Shown: positions 1 through 8,817, counted from the stretch's first letter. The stretch is DNA of 64,000 bases from Kaistia algarum (GCF_026343945.1 NZ_JAPKNJ010000001.1:62001-126000), one strand, 5' to 3'. Notes: generated by a model not told the origin, from the letters alone. Numbers and translations are program-made.

Positions 1-120
1 CGGCTCGACGGCAAGACATTATGGGACTTCGCTCAACCGGGTCCACCGCACCGCCCCAAGGCGGGCCGGTTTGCCGTTTACCAGGCGCTGGACGTCGAGC
101 GCTTCGATCTGGCTTCGTAA
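1..120 (+). CDS. C-terminal end of an unrecognised protein (partial)
   Basis: The first frame is open from base 1 to a TAA at 118-120 and gives the last 39 residues of a protein that starts outside the window. The fragment is rich in Pro, Arg and aromatic residues and ends VERFDLAS. I do not recognise the family. It converges with the small gene that ends at 128. It is called coding because the frame is open to the edge and stops just before the next gene, so support is modest. Confidence 0.5.
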   Translation, partial: RLDGKTLWDFAQPGPPHRPKAGRFAVYQALDVERFDLAS

Positions 121-127
121 GGCTTTC

Positions 128-376
128 TCAAGCCTTGGCGGCGACGCGCTTGCGGGCCGGCTTGGGTGCTGCCTTGGCGGCAGCCTTCTTTTCAGCAGCG
201 GCCGATTCCTCGGCAACATCGCGGGCCATGCGCAGTTCGCGCAGCTTCGCCGTGCGATCGCGCATGGCGCGGTTCTCGGCTTCGTAATCCGATGCGGCTT
301 TCGCTGCTTCGCGGGCGGCGCGCTGCGTCTTCTCGAACTTCGCGTCCGCCTGCTCTCTCGTCATGGAGCTAGCCAT
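128..376 (-). CDS. Small Ala/Lys-rich hypothetical protein
   Basis: An 82-residue basic protein. Residues 1-55 are strongly helical and charged (many Glu, Arg, Ala), suggesting a short coiled coil. The last 25 residues are an Ala/Lys/Pro tail resembling the nucleic-acid-binding tails of histone-like proteins. An AAGGAAC Shine-Dalgarno lies five bases before the ATG at 376; a second in-frame ATG at 364 is possible. It is downstream of and co-oriented with rpsU. No enzyme motif is visible. A nucleoid or RNA-binding role is only a guess from composition. Confidence 0.6.
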   Translation of the reverse strand: MASSMTREQADAKFEKTQRAAREAAKAASDYEAENRAMRDRTAKLRELRMARDVAEESAAAEKKAAAKAAPKPARKRVAAKA

Positions 377-463
377 GTCGTTCCTTTCGCGCCGCCGTCA
401 CGACTCCCGAGGGTGTGACGGCGCGGTTCGGCCGGACCTGCTGGCCCGGCCGTCGGCTGGCAA

Positions 464-733
464 TCAAGGGCCGCTGCGGCGGGCGGCGCCGGGGCCACCT
501 TCGGGACGCGGCTTCGGCTTCGGGCCGGCAATCAGCCCTTCGCGGATCGCCTGCTTGCGGGCGAGCTTGCGGGCACGGCGAATTGCTTCAGCCTTCTCCC
601 GGACGCGCTTCTCCGAGGGCTTCTCATAGGCGCTGCGCATCTTGATTTCACGGAAGATGCCTTCGCGCTGCATCTTCTTCTTCAGCACCCGGAGGGCCTG
701 ATCGACGTTATTGTCGCGAACGAGTACCTGCAA
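464..733 (-). CDS. rpsU: 30S ribosomal protein S21
   Basis: An 89-residue protein beginning [20 protein letters not shown], the standard start of alphaproteobacterial bS21, followed by the [17 protein letters not shown] segment and a basic helix. S21 binds the platform of the 30S subunit near the anti-Shine-Dalgarno region of 16S rRNA and helps initiation. The tail is a Pro/Gly/Arg extension (about residues 70-89) longer than in enteric S21. The start codon is TTG (731-733), preceded by AAGG. Only 90 bases separate it from the Tim44-like gene upstream on the same strand. Confidence 0.95.
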   Translation of the reverse strand: MQVLVRDNNVDQALRVLKKKMQREGIFREIKMRSAYEKPSEKRVREKAEAIRRARKLARKQAIREGLIAGPKPKPRPEGGPGAARRSGP

Positions 734-823
734 AACCTTGCCTTGTCCTTTCCGGCCCGGGATCCATTTTTCCGGGCTCCATCAGTCTGTGAGCGCCAAA
801 GCGCGCCCATAAAAAAGCGAAGC

Positions 824-1801
824 TCAAACCTCCTGGATGGCGGAGAGCTTCCATTCTTCACCGGATCTTCTCGTGAAGGTCCAGACTTCCGTCGTCTCGC
901 TCGCCCGTCCAGGCTCGCCGGAAACGATCTCGCCAGTCGTGCGATTCCGCATGACGTCGCAGCTCTCATAGCACATTGCAACAGTTGCGTAGTCGATATT
1001 GCCTTCACGCCACGCTTCTGCGAGGTCGCCTTTGAGCAATTTCACGTCCGTGACGTCGTTACGAAGGCCATTCGTGGCGTTCTGGCCGAGCTCCTCGGAC
1101 AGGTAGGACATCATTTCCGGCGTCGTCACGGCCCGCAGCGCGGCATAATCTTCCTTGGCGAAGGCCGCCTGCACCTCGGCAAGACGACGCTCGAAAACGT
1201 CGAGGTCGGAATCGAGAATGCCAACCTCATCGTTTGCATTTCGCGCATTGGCCGGCCGAGCCGGTGCCGCGGATGAACCGCCGAGACCGCTGTTGCCAAG
1301 ACCGAAGCCGCCAAGGCCGCCGAAAGCCTGCTTCGTCACGGGCTCCTGCGGCAGGGGAGCGCCGCCGGCAGCGGTCGGCTGCCGACGCGAGGCCAGAAAG
1401 CGCATCAGCAGCATGAGGCCAAAGCCGATCAGAGCGATCTGAAGGATGAAGCCGAGGCCGCCGGCCAGACCGCCAAAGCCATTGCCCATCAGCATGCCGA
1501 TGAGGCCGCCGAGCGCGAGGCCGCCGAGCAGCGATCCGCCGAACCCGCCGAAGAAACCGCCACGCTGCGGCGCGACGCCCGGCGCAGGGGCAGCCGCACT
1601 CGGCTGCGTCATCGAGCGCTGGATCGGGCTCGTCGACGCGGGTGCCGTGGGGGTCGCGGCCGGCGCCTGGAAGGTCCGTGCGCCACGGCTGCCGAAGCTG
1701 CCGCCGCGCCGCGCATCCGCGCTGTCGACGACCGAAAGGCTCGCGATCAACGCGATGGCGAGGATGGCAAGCGGTGCGGTGAAGCGTTTCAGGCGGCTCA
1801 T
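824..1801 (-). CDS. Tim44-like (import inner membrane translocase subunit) domain protein
   Basis: A 325-residue protein. Residues 1-32 form a signal or anchor segment (MSRLKRFTAPLAILAIALIA). A Pro/Ala/Thr-rich linker follows, then a glycine-rich pair of membrane segments (about 83-140) and a C-terminal Tim44-like domain (about 190-325) with the FxxRLAEVQAAFAKEDYAALR start typical of the family. In bacteria these proteins are membrane-attached and of uncertain function; the mitochondrial relative anchors Hsp70 to the import channel. The start is the ATG at 1799-1801. The frame stays open far upstream, but that extension runs antisense through trhO and is not used. Confidence 0.85.
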   Translation of the reverse strand: MSRLKRFTAPLAILAIALIASLSVVDSADARRGGSFGSRGARTFQAPAATPTAPASTSPIQRSMTQPSAAAPAPGVAPQRGGFFGGFGGSLLGGLALGGLIGMLMGNGFGGLAGGLGFILQIALIGFGLMLLMRFLASRRQPTAAGGAPLPQEPVTKQAFGGLGGFGLGNSGLGGSSAAPARPANARNANDEVGILDSDLDVFERRLAEVQAAFAKEDYAALRAVTTPEMMSYLSEELGQNATNGLRNDVTDVKLLKGDLAEAWREGNIDYATVAMCYESCDVMRNRTTGEIVSGEPGRASETTEVWTFTRRSGEEWKLSAIQEV

Positions 1802-1960
1802 GGGTCTCCCTCGATGTGGGCCCGTTTGCGGGCGGACGCTCGTCATATGGGGATCGTCGACCCGGATTCGAAGGGGTGGAAGCGAAATCGGGCGGTTTGA
1901 TCGGCCCCAACGCCATGCTAATAGCCCCGAAATGTTCCTCCGTGCCGTAGTCATTCGCCG

Positions 1961-2743
1961 ATGAGCCTCTGCGTCGCCGCCCTCTATCAGTTTGCCGCCC
2001 TGCCCGATTTCGAGGCGCTGCGCGAGCCCTTGCTCGAGCTTTGCACCTCGCTCGAGATCCGCGGGACGCTGCTGCTGGCGAGCGAGGGCATCAACGGCAC
2101 AGTTGCCGGCACGGATGAAGCCATCGACGCCCTTGTCACGGCGTTGCGCGGCGGCCCGCTGTTCGGCGGACGGCTCGGCTCGATGGAGCTTAAATTCTCG
2201 CGCGCGGCCGAGATGCCGTTCCGCCGTCTCAAGGTGAAGCTGAAGGCCGAGATCGTGGCGCTCGGCCTGCCAGAAATCGACCCGACCCGGATCGTCGGCA
2301 CCTATGTCGAGCCGGCGGACTGGAACGCGCTGATCGCCGATCCGGATGTGCTGGTGGTCGACACCCGCAACCATTTCGAATTCGAGATGGGCAGCTTCGA
2401 CAGAGCGCTCGACCCGGAAACGCGCTCCTTCGCGGATTTTCCGGAGTTCGTACGCCGTAAGCTTGATCCGGTCCGCGACCGGCGCATCGCCATGTTCTGC
2501 ACTGGCGGGATACGCTGCGAAAAGGCCAGCGCCTATCTGAAAGCCGAAGGCTTTGACGAGGTCTACCACCTTAAAGGCGGCATATTGCGCTATCTGGAGA
2601 CGGTTCCGGCCGAGTCCAGTCGGTGGCACGGCGACTGCTTTGTCTTCGACGAGCGCATCGCCCTCGGTCATGGTCTGGAGGAGCGCCGGCCGCCGGCCAA
2701 GGATCAGACGGCCTCTGGTGCTTCCGGCTCTTCGCGCAGATAG
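1961..2743 (+). CDS. trhO: tRNA uridine(34) hydroxylase, rhodanese-fold (TrhO/YceA)
   Basis: A 260-residue member of the TrhO family, which uses molecular oxygen to hydroxylate uridine 34 of some tRNAs in forming 5-hydroxyuridine derivatives. The N-terminal ferredoxin-like domain spans about 1-95, with the conserved ASEGINGT at 40-47. The rhodanese domain spans about 120-215, with [11 protein letters not shown] at 180-190; Cys180 is the expected active-site residue. The last 40 bases overlap the convergent DUF3297 gene, so the tail (after about residue 235) is poorly conserved and its end is less certain. Confidence 0.9.
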   Translation: MSLCVAALYQFAALPDFEALREPLLELCTSLEIRGTLLLASEGINGTVAGTDEAIDALVTALRGGPLFGGRLGSMELKFSRAAEMPFRRLKVKLKAEIVALGLPEIDPTRIVGTYVEPADWNALIADPDVLVVDTRNHFEFEMGSFDRALDPETRSFADFPEFVRRKLDPVRDRRIAMFCTGGIRCEKASAYLKAEGFDEVYHLKGGILRYLETVPAESSRWHGDCFVFDERIALGHGLEERRPPAKDQTASGASGSSRR

Positions 2744-2964
2744 GCCTCGACCGTTCCCGTCAGCTTGATGGTCAGCGGATTGCCGAAGCGGTCGCGCGCC
2801 TTGCCGGCGGCAACGCGCACCCAGCCCTCGCTGACGCAATATTCCTCGACATTGGTCTTCTCGACGCCCTTGAAGCGGATGCCGACGCCGCGTTCGAGCA
2901 ATTCGGCATTGTAAAAGGGGCTGCGCGGATCGCTCGACAGGCGATCGGGAAGTTCGGTGCTCAT
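2704..2964 (-). CDS. DUF3297 family protein
   Basis: An 86-residue protein matching the small DUF3297 family ([28 protein letters not shown] start; [20 protein letters not shown] toward the end). The family is widespread in proteobacteria and has no established function. An AGAGG Shine-Dalgarno precedes the ATG at 2964. It converges on trhO and overlaps its 3' end by 40 bases. No signal peptide or membrane segment, so it is predicted cytoplasmic. Confidence 0.85.
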   Translation of the reverse strand: MSTELPDRLSSDPRSPFYNAELLERGVGIRFKGVEKTNVEEYCVSEGWVRVAAGKARDRFGNPLTIKLTGTVEAYLREEPEAPEAV

Positions 2965-3124
2965 TGCATATCCTCTTGGAGGCCGCTGGGGCGGCGTCCC
3001 TCATAGCGGCACCACGCGGCCATGCCAACCCGCAGCCTCCGCTACCTGCTCCTGCGACAGACTGTTCAGCAGGATTGCGCGTTGCCGCGATTGCTCTTGG
3101 CGGTCAGGCCGACTAGCTAGGAGT

Positions 3125-3136
3125 TACCATTTGGTA
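3125..3136. promoter_or_regulatory. Candidate operator dyad before the FMN reductase gene
   Basis: TACCA-TT-TGGTA is a perfect 5-bp inverted repeat. With one mismatch it extends outward to GTTACCA/TGGTACC. It sits about 20 bases before the ATG at 3157, where a repressor would block transcription. HxlR-type regulators that control NAD(P)H-dependent reductases often bind short TAC/GTA dyads, so this is a reasonable candidate. No regulator gene is adjacent. Confidence 0.35.
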
Positions 3137-3156
3137 CCCTTTGGAAAGTCATATTC

Positions 3157-3723
3157 ATGGCGCTCACCCTCAACGTCATCATCGGCAGCACACGGCCGGG
3201 CCGGCACGGTCCCTCGATCGCCAAATGGTTCGAGGGCTATGCCCGCGAACATGGCGCATTCGAGCCGAAGCTCGTCGATCTGGCCGACTTCAACCTGCCG
3301 GTCTATGACGAGCCTAAACACCCGCGCCTCCAGCATTACGAGCATGCGCACACCAAGGCCTGGAGCGCCTCCGTTGCCTCGGCTGATGCCTATGCCTTCG
3401 TCACGCCGGAATATAACTACTTCGCGCCGCCGGCGCTCGTGAACGCGCTCGACTTCGTCTATTCCGAATGGGGCCGCAAGCCGGCCGGCCTCGTCAGCTA
3501 TGGCGGCGTCTCGGCCGGGCTGCGCGCCGCGCAGTCGCTGAAGATGGTGCTGACCACGCTCAACATGATGCCCGTACCGCAGGGCGTCGCCATACCGATG
3601 TTCGCCTCGCTGATCGATGCCGAAAAGGTGTTCCAGCCGAACGAGTTGATCCTGACCAGCGCCAAGTCGATGCTTGACGAGCTCGCCGTCTGGGCGACGG
3701 CCTTGAAGCCGACCCGCGGCTAG
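3157..3723 (+). CDS. NADPH-dependent FMN reductase family oxidoreductase
   Basis: A 188-residue flavodoxin-fold protein. It has the phosphate-binding loop GSTRPGRHGPSIAKW (residues 9-23) and the FVTPEYNY segment (about 86-93) that contacts the flavin in this family. Relatives reduce FMN, quinones, azo dyes or chromate with NAD(P)H; the substrate here cannot be read from sequence. It is predicted cytoplasmic. A dyad just upstream suggests repressor control. It converges with dgkA and overlaps it by four bases at the stop codons. Confidence 0.9.
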   Translation: MALTLNVIIGSTRPGRHGPSIAKWFEGYAREHGAFEPKLVDLADFNLPVYDEPKHPRLQHYEHAHTKAWSASVASADAYAFVTPEYNYFAPPALVNALDFVYSEWGRKPAGLVSYGGVSAGLRAAQSLKMVLTTLNMMPVPQGVAIPMFASLIDAEKVFQPNELILTSAKSMLDELAVWATALKPTRG

Positions 3724-4079
3724 AGATAGCTCGCGACCGTGAGGCCAACGAGATAAAGGCCGCACGCTGCGAGCATGAGAAAGACGGCGGCCGAGCCAAG
3801 ATCCTTGGCGCGGCCGGCGAATTCCGAGCGCTGCGGCGAGACTTCGTCGACAATCGCCTCGATGGCGGTGTTCAAAGCCTCGACAGCCAGCGTCAACAGG
3901 CAGAGGATCACAAAACCGCCGATTTCCTGCCACGACCGTCCGAGCCAGGCGATCCAGACCAGCCCGGCCACCGCTCCCGCGAGTTCCATGCGGGCAGCGA
4001 CTTCGCTTGAAACGAGAATTTGAAGGCCTGAGAGCGCACAGCCGTAGGCCTGCCGAAAATGGTCGATCCAAGCGCGCAT
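3720..4079 (-). CDS. dgkA: Diacylglycerol kinase (prokaryotic, integral membrane)
   Basis: A 119-residue protein with three predicted membrane helices (about 30-50, 52-72, 95-117). It has the family signature EALNTAIEAIVD at 67-78 and AKDLGSAAV at 91-99. DgkA phosphorylates diacylglycerol to phosphatidic acid in the inner membrane, recycling diacylglycerol released when phospholipid head groups are moved to periplasmic glycans. Length and motif order are normal. It is transcribed away from the neighbouring phospholipid gene pgsA, with about 170 bases between them. Confidence 0.93.
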   Translation of the reverse strand: MRAWIDHFRQAYGCALSGLQILVSSEVAARMELAGAVAGLVWIAWLGRSWQEIGGFVILCLLTLAVEALNTAIEAIVDEVSPQRSEFAGRAKDLGSAAVFLMLAACGLYLVGLTVASYL

Positions 4080-4253
4080 CGGTTCTCCGGCGTTGAGACG
4101 GCTGACGATTCCGTCATGCCCTAGACGAGTAAGATGTGATCTCTATGTCAGCCTTCCAGCGATTCGGGCCTTAACCAATCGGCGCCAGTTCGCATTTCCT
4201 TGTGGCTGGCGACGGCGATACGATATCAGGAGCGACATGCTCCGGGAGACGTG

Positions 4254-4865
4254 ATGAGCCAGCTTGGCGGATTTGAAGCCAGACGACCGCAGCGCTCGCT
4301 GCTGCTGTCCCTGCCCAACATTCTGACCTATGCCCGCATCGTCGCGGTGCCGCTGGTCGTGTTCTGCGTTGTCGGCGGGCAGGATGCCTGGCGCTGGATC
4401 GCGCTCGCGCTCTTCGTTCTTGCCAGCATAACCGACTATTTCGACGGCTATCTGGCGCGCATCTGGAAGCAGCAATCCTCGCTTGGACGCATGCTCGATC
4501 CAATTGCCGACAAGCTGCTGGTCTCGGCCTGCATCCTCGCCCTCGTCTTCGAGCGCACGATCGACAATTATTCGATCTGGGCTGCGCTCATCATCCTCTC
4601 GCGCGAAATCCTCGTCTCGGGCCTCCGGGAATATCTTGCCGAACTCCGCGTCAGCGTGCCGGTGACAAGGCTTGCCAAGTGGAAGACGGCGTTGCAGATG
4701 ATCGCGCTTGGCTTCCTCCTTGCCGGACCGGCCGGCGATGTCCATTTCCCCTATACGACATGGATCGGGCTGGTCCTGCTCTGGATCGCGGCGCTGGTGA
4801 CGCTCTACACCGGCTATGATTATTTCCGCGCCGGCCTCGGACACATCCTTGAGGAGAAGCCGTGA
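4254..4865 (+). CDS. pgsA: CDP-diacylglycerol--glycerol-3-phosphate 3-phosphatidyltransferase
   Basis: A 203-residue membrane enzyme that makes phosphatidylglycerol phosphate, the committed step to phosphatidylglycerol and cardiolipin. The CDP-alcohol phosphotransferase motif is complete: D61, D64, G65, A68, R69, G78, D82 and D86, with the required spacing. Four or more hydrophobic helices are visible. The ATG at 4254 follows GGGAG with good spacing; the longer reading from 4200 has no such site. It overlaps moaD by four bases (GTGA), so the two are probably translated together. Confidence 0.93.
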   Translation: MSQLGGFEARRPQRSLLLSLPNILTYARIVAVPLVVFCVVGGQDAWRWIALALFVLASITDYFDGYLARIWKQQSSLGRMLDPIADKLLVSACILALVFERTIDNYSIWAALIILSREILVSGLREYLAELRVSVPVTRLAKWKTALQMIALGFLLAGPAGDVHFPYTTWIGLVLLWIAALVTLYTGYDYFRAGLGHILEEKP

Positions 4866-5113
4866 AGCTTCGCTATTTCGCCTGGGTCCGCGAGCGCATC
4901 GGCGCCGCGGAGGAAACGCTGGAGCCGCCGGCCGCGGTCGAGACCGTGGGCGACCTGATCTCCTGGCTGCGCGGGCGGGGCGAAGACTATGAGCGGGCGC
5001 TGGCCGAACCGAACGCCATCCGCGTCGCGCTCGACCACGACCACGCAGAGCATGATGCTCCAATCGCTGGTGTGCGCGAGGTGGCGCTGTTCCCGCCGAT
5101 GACCGGAGGATAG
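4862..5113 (+). CDS. moaD: Molybdopterin synthase sulfur carrier subunit
   Basis: An 83-residue ubiquitin-like protein ending in MTGG. The C-terminal Gly-Gly is thiocarboxylated and donates sulfur to precursor Z in molybdenum cofactor synthesis. The start is a GTG overlapping the pgsA stop. The moaE gene follows after three bases, so the two subunits of molybdopterin synthase are made side by side. Having moaD directly behind pgsA is a common arrangement in this order. Confidence 0.93.
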   Translation: MKLRYFAWVRERIGAAEETLEPPAAVETVGDLISWLRGRGEDYERALAEPNAIRVALDHDHAEHDAPIAGVREVALFPPMTGG

Positions 5114-5116
5114 GCC

Positions 5117-5581
5117 ATGGCCACGATCCGCACCGCGATTACTGCCGAGCCGCTGGACATTGCCGGCGAGATCGAGGCGATCCATCGGGGGCGGACCGAT
5201 ATCGGCGCCGTTGTCTCGTTCACGGGCCTGTGCCGCGACGAGGCCGGGCGGCTCGATGCGCTGGAGCTGGAGCATTATCCCGGCATGGCCGAGCGCGAGG
5301 TCGGACGGATCGCGCGACAGGCGGCGGAGCGTTGGGACGTCACGGCGCTCACGGTGATCCACCGCCACGGCAAGATCCGCCCCGGCGAGACGATCGTGCT
5401 CGTCGTCGCCGCTTCCGTCCATCGCCATGCCGCCTTCGAGGCGGCCGAGTTCATCATGGATTTCCTGAAGACGCATGCCCCCTTTTGGAAGAAGGAACAT
5501 GCGAGCGACGGCACCCCGCTCGGCTGGGTCGCCGCGAAAATTGCCGATGACGACGCCGAGGCGCGCTGGGTCGCCGACTGA
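5117..5581 (+). CDS. moaE: Molybdopterin synthase catalytic subunit
   Basis: A 154-residue MoaE. It has IGAVVSFTGLCRD (about 29-41), the HRHGKIRPGE loop (about 82-91) and FWKKE (123-127), which carries the catalytic lysine. It combines with two MoaD chains to convert precursor Z to molybdopterin. The ATG at 5117 is preceded by GGAGG. The glutathione transferase gene begins about 75 bases later on the same strand and may share the transcript. Confidence 0.93.
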   Translation: MATIRTAITAEPLDIAGEIEAIHRGRTDIGAVVSFTGLCRDEAGRLDALELEHYPGMAEREVGRIARQAAERWDVTALTVIHRHGKIRPGETIVLVVAASVHRHAAFEAAEFIMDFLKTHAPFWKKEHASDGTPLGWVAAKIADDDAEARWVAD

Positions 5582-5657
5582 GGCATCCCTCCCTACCCTG
5601 CTGCAATCCTCGGCGGAATCTGACACTGTGCCGGCCCAATCACGAAGGAGGCCGGCC

Positions 5658-6278
5658 GTGCTCAGGATCTGGGGACGCGATAATTCCAACAACGTCAAAA
5701 AGGTGCTCTGGTGCGCCGAGGAGATCGGCCTCGCCTATGAGCATGTCCCCGCGGGCGGTGCCTTCGGCATCGTCGACAGCGCCGACTATCGCGCGCTCAA
5801 TCCGAACGGCCTCGTTCCGACGATCGAGGATGACGGCCTTGTGCTGTGGGAATCGAACGCCATCGTACGCTATCTGTGCGCCCGCTATTCGGATGGCGCG
5901 CTCTATGACACCGATCCGGCCCGGCGGGCGCTGGGAGACCGCTGGATGGACTGGACGACGAGCTCGTTCGCGCGCCCGTTCCGCGACGTTTTCTGGAATA
6001 TCGTGCGCACACCGGAGGGTAAGCGCGACATGGTAGCCGTCGAGGCGGGGCGGAAGGAGTGCGCGAAGCTGCTCGCCGCCGCCGATACGGCGCTGGCGGA
6101 ATATCCCTTCCTCTCCGGCGACCGGCTCGGCATGGGCGATTTCCCCCTCGGCACCTTCATCCATTCCTGGTACGCGATGCCGATCGAACGGCCCGACCTG
6201 CCGGCGCTCAGCGCCTGGTATGGCCGCCTGAAAGAAAGGCCAGCCTATCGCAAGGCGGTGGCCCTTCCGCTCACCTGA
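5658..6278 (+). CDS. Glutathione S-transferase family protein
   Basis: A 206-residue protein with an N-terminal thioredoxin-fold GST domain (about 1-80: LRIWGRDNSNNVKKVLWCAE, NPNGLVPTIEDDG, LWESNAIVRYL) and an all-helical C-terminal domain. The ESNAIV segment is the glutathione gamma-glutamyl binding region of the family. The start is GTG at 5658, seven bases after a perfect AAGGAGG; the longer open frame upstream runs through moaE in another frame. The substrate is unknown. Confidence 0.88.
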   Translation: MLRIWGRDNSNNVKKVLWCAEEIGLAYEHVPAGGAFGIVDSADYRALNPNGLVPTIEDDGLVLWESNAIVRYLCARYSDGALYDTDPARRALGDRWMDWTTSSFARPFRDVFWNIVRTPEGKRDMVAVEAGRKECAKLLAAADTALAEYPFLSGDRLGMGDFPLGTFIHSWYAMPIERPDLPALSAWYGRLKERPAYRKAVALPLT

Positions 6279-6340
6279 CAAGGCATTCAGGGAGCATGCC
6301 CTTGATCCGATTGATCTAGCGCAGCTTTCCGAGTTTGAAC

Positions 6341-6368
6341 GACATCGGCGCCGATTGGCGCCGATGTC
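6341..6368. terminator. Perfect 12-bp inverted repeat after the GST gene
   Basis: GACATCGGCGCC and its exact complement flank a GATT loop. It lies 63 bases after the GST stop and about 90 bases before the next gene on the same strand. A stable GC-rich hairpin in this place fits a transcription terminator, but no clear run of T follows (only GCGCTTGG). It could equally be a processing site or a protein-binding dyad. Confidence 0.5.
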
Positions 6369-6455
6369 GCGCTTGGCGGTTACTTTTCATCAACCTTCTT
6401 CATCGCATCTTGCCGAAGGGGCCGGCATGATCCATGCTGGCTAAGCGGGCGGCTG

Positions 6456-6911
6456 ATGGGTTCACTTATGATTTTTTCAGCGATAGCCGCCGTCGCGATT
6501 GGCTGGCTTTTGCGAAATTATTGGCTCGCTTTTATGGCGGGCCTCGCTGTCAGCTACGCTTCGGCCATACTCAACTGGCTGGTCTATGCCGACCGGCCGG
6601 ATTTGAACGATTATCAGTTCCGGACCGTTCTCGCCGGCTTCCTGGCGGGCGCGCTCGGTGTCGTCGTCGCGTTCCTGAGCACGGCCTATGAGGAATATCG
6701 CGCCGAGACGCGCGCGCAGCAGGCGAGCCGCATGGCTGCGCCCGAGGCGCCAGTACCGGAACGCCCGAAAATGTCGACGGCGATGAAGCGGCGACTGAAG
6801 CTCGTCGATGCCCGGGCCAAGCGCATCGGCAACGATCTGAGCAATCTGACCTTCGGGCTGGTCGATCGCTGGGTCAATCGCGAGAGCTATCGCGACGCCG
6901 GGCGGAAATGA
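6456..6911 (+). CDS. Hypothetical membrane protein
   Basis: A 151-residue protein with three hydrophobic segments (about 5-20, 26-45, 59-80) followed by a charged cytoplasmic-type tail. Residues 100-151 are rich in Lys and Arg, including MKRRLKLVDARAKRIGND. I do not recognise a family. The ATG at 6456 is used; an ATG at 6468 would remove only four residues. It converges on ndk. The intergenic dyad at 6935-6974 probably ends both transcripts. Confidence 0.65.
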   Translation: MGSLMIFSAIAAVAIGWLLRNYWLAFMAGLAVSYASAILNWLVYADRPDLNDYQFRTVLAGFLAGALGVVVAFLSTAYEEYRAETRAQQASRMAAPEAPVPERPKMSTAMKRRLKLVDARAKRIGNDLSNLTFGLVDRWVNRESYRDAGRK

Positions 6912-6934
6912 TTTCCGGCCAATGACATCCGGCC

Positions 6935-6985
6935 GCGGGGCCGGAGAGGCGCGAGGCCGGCGAACCGGCCCCGCGCGGCTATTTT
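6935..6985. terminator. Bidirectional terminator candidate between the membrane protein gene and ndk
   Basis: GCGGGGCCGG (6935-6944) pairs exactly with CCGGCCCCGC (6965-6974) across a 20-base loop. TATTTT follows at 6980-6985 on the plus strand. It sits between two convergent genes whose stops are at 6911 and 6990, where a shared terminator is expected. Confidence 0.5.
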
Positions 6986-6989
6986 GGGC

Positions 6990-7412
6990 TTAGCCGACGA
7001 GCTCGACGCCCGAGAACCAATAGGCGATCTCCTGCGCCGCCGTCTCCGGCGCGTCGGAGCCATGCACCGAGTTCTCGCCGATCGACAGCGCGAATTCCTT
7101 GCGGATCGTGCCCTCGGCGGCATTGGCCGGGTTGGTGGCGCCCATGATCTCGCGGTTCTTCAGGATGGCGCCTTCGCCTTCCAGAACCTGAACGACGGTC
7201 GGGCCGGCGGTCATCGTCTCGACCAGTTCACCGAAGAAGGGCCGCTCCTTGTGGACGGCGTAGAAGCCTTCCGCCTGGGCGCGCGACATCCAGACCCGCT
7301 TGGAGCCGACGACGCGAAGGCCGGCGTCCTCGAGCTTGGCGATGATCTTGCCGGTCAGGTTGCGCTTGGTCGCGTCGGGCTTGATCATCGAGAAGGTACG
7401 TTCGATCGCCAT
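6990..7412 (-). CDS. ndk: Nucleoside-diphosphate kinase
   Basis: A 140-residue NDK of normal length. The phospho-accepting histidine is His117 in [10 protein letters not shown]. The N-terminal [11 protein letters not shown] and the [18 protein letters not shown] segment are also standard. It transfers the gamma phosphate of ATP to other nucleoside diphosphates through a phosphohistidine. The ATG at 7412 follows AGGATCC. It is divergent from the DinB gene, with 175 bases between the starts. Confidence 0.96.
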   Translation of the reverse strand: MAIERTFSMIKPDATKRNLTGKIIAKLEDAGLRVVGSKRVWMSRAQAEGFYAVHKERPFFGELVETMTAGPTVVQVLEGEGAILKNREIMGATNPANAAEGTIRKEFALSIGENSVHGSDAPETAAQEIAYWFSGVELVG

Positions 7413-7586
7413 GTCGGATCCTGTCATTGGAGAGGGAAAAGTCGGCCGCTGTATAGCTGGGCCGCCTTGATGCGGCAAGCGATCCGCCGCCTGGAGCCGC
7501 TTGCCGTGCCGGCCGGGACGCCCTAGCGTCGCCCCAAGACGGATCCGATCCGCAGGGCCACGTGAGGGAACCACAGGGAGCAGTCC

Positions 7587-8102
7587 GTGAAGGCTCATTT
7601 TTCGATGTTTGCCGGCTACAATCGCTGGGCGAATGAGCGGATATACGGCGCGTCGGCCGCACTGTCGCCGGCCGATTTCACCGCCGACCACGGCGCCTTC
7701 TTCGGCTCGCTCGCTGGCACGCTCAACCATCTGCTGGTCACCGACCGGATCTGGATGCGCCGCTTCACCGGCGATGGGCCCGTGCAGACCCGGCTTGACG
7801 AGATCCTGTCCCTCGACATCGCCGAGCTGACGGCCCTGCGCCGGCAGGAGGACGAGCGGATCATCACCTATGTTGACGCGCTGACCGAGGCCGACCTCGC
7901 CGGCGTGGTCACCTACCGGACGATCACGGCCCCCTCCGAAATTCGCCAGCCGCTGGCCACGGGACTGGCCCATTTCTTCAACCACCAGACCCACCATCGG
8001 GGCCAGGCAACGGCGCTGTTCACGCGGATCGGCGGGCGGGCGGCGGTGGAGAGCCTCGATCTGCTGCTGTTCCAGCGGGCGACCGGGATCGGGATGGGGT
8101 AA
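7587..8102 (+). CDS. DinB family protein
   Basis: A 171-residue four-helix protein of the DinB/YfiT fold. The three predicted metal-binding histidines are His48 (LNHLL) and His133 and His137 ([10 protein letters not shown]). Members are putative metal-dependent transferases, some using mycothiol, bacillithiol or glutathione; the reaction of this branch is unknown. The start is GTG at 7587, after GGGAG. Confidence 0.88.
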   Translation: MKAHFSMFAGYNRWANERIYGASAALSPADFTADHGAFFGSLAGTLNHLLVTDRIWMRRFTGDGPVQTRLDEILSLDIAELTALRRQEDERIITYVDALTEADLAGVVTYRTITAPSEIRQPLATGLAHFFNHQTHHRGQATALFTRIGGRAAVESLDLLLFQRATGIGMG

Positions 8103-8181
8103 CGGAGCGCCTCGCCCTCCTGAAGGCTCGCAACCATCGGCGCGACGCCGCGTTCTCCCCTGCAACCCAAGGAGAACGCCG

Positions 8182-8679
8182 ATGGCGAATGAGGAAGACA
8201 CCGGCAAGACGCCGGCCGAACTCGAAGAGCATGTCTGGAAGCTTGCGAAGAAGATTCAGTTTACCCTGTTCACGTCGTGGGACGGCAAGCGGATCGTGCA
8301 ATGGCCGCTTACGGCCAATGTCGACGCCGATGCCCGGGTGATCCAGTTCCTCGTCGAGGACGACGGCGTTCGCTACAGCCATCTCGGCGCATCCCCGACG
8401 GTGACGCTCGGCTTTGCCGATCACCCGAAATATGTCGTGATCCGCGGCGATGCGGCCTTGAGCGACGACAGGGCCAAGATCCGGGAATTGTGGTCGCCTT
8501 TCGCCAAGGCGTGGTGGGATTCCCCCGAGGATCCGGCGATCCGCCTGCTGACGGTCATCCCGACCGAGGCCGAATATTGGGATAGCGGTAATGCCCTCGT
8601 CGCCTCGGTCCTCATGCTGACGGCGGCCGCGACCGGCGCCAAGCCGGCGGTCGGCGAACACGCGAAAGTCGCGATGTAG
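8182..8679 (+). CDS. Pyridoxamine 5'-phosphate oxidase-like (general stress) flavoprotein
   Basis: A 165-residue split-barrel protein. Residues 12-130 match the PNPOx-like domain of general stress protein 26 relatives ([20 protein letters not shown] near the start; [18 protein letters not shown] at about 67-84; WSPFAKAWW at about 106-114). These bind FMN or FAD and are not usually vitamin B6 enzymes. An AAGGAG site precedes the ATG. It follows the DinB gene by 80 bases and may be co-transcribed. Confidence 0.85.
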   Translation: MANEEDTGKTPAELEEHVWKLAKKIQFTLFTSWDGKRIVQWPLTANVDADARVIQFLVEDDGVRYSHLGASPTVTLGFADHPKYVVIRGDAALSDDRAKIRELWSPFAKAWWDSPEDPAIRLLTVIPTEAEYWDSGNALVASVLMLTAAATGAKPAVGEHAKVAM

Positions 8680-8817
8680 GCAGGATTTGCGGGGCCGGGA
8701 CCGCGGCGATGCGGCCCGGCCCGGTCGATTCAAGAAAACGTGCGCAAGTCAGGCATGGAACGAAACGTTTCCGCGTGTATTATTGTGTGAGGTCGGTTGC
8801 GCGGAGGGGAGGAAATC

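Noticed and set aside
1802..3028. Upstream extension of the Tim44-like frame on the minus strand
   Set aside because: It would run antisense through trhO; the ATG at 1801 begins a normal signal-anchor segment.
8757..8790. GGAAC motif resembling a general-stress (EcfG) promoter before the 59-aa gene
   Set aside because: No GTT-type -10 element follows at 16-18 bases. The GAAACGTTTC palindrome there is short.
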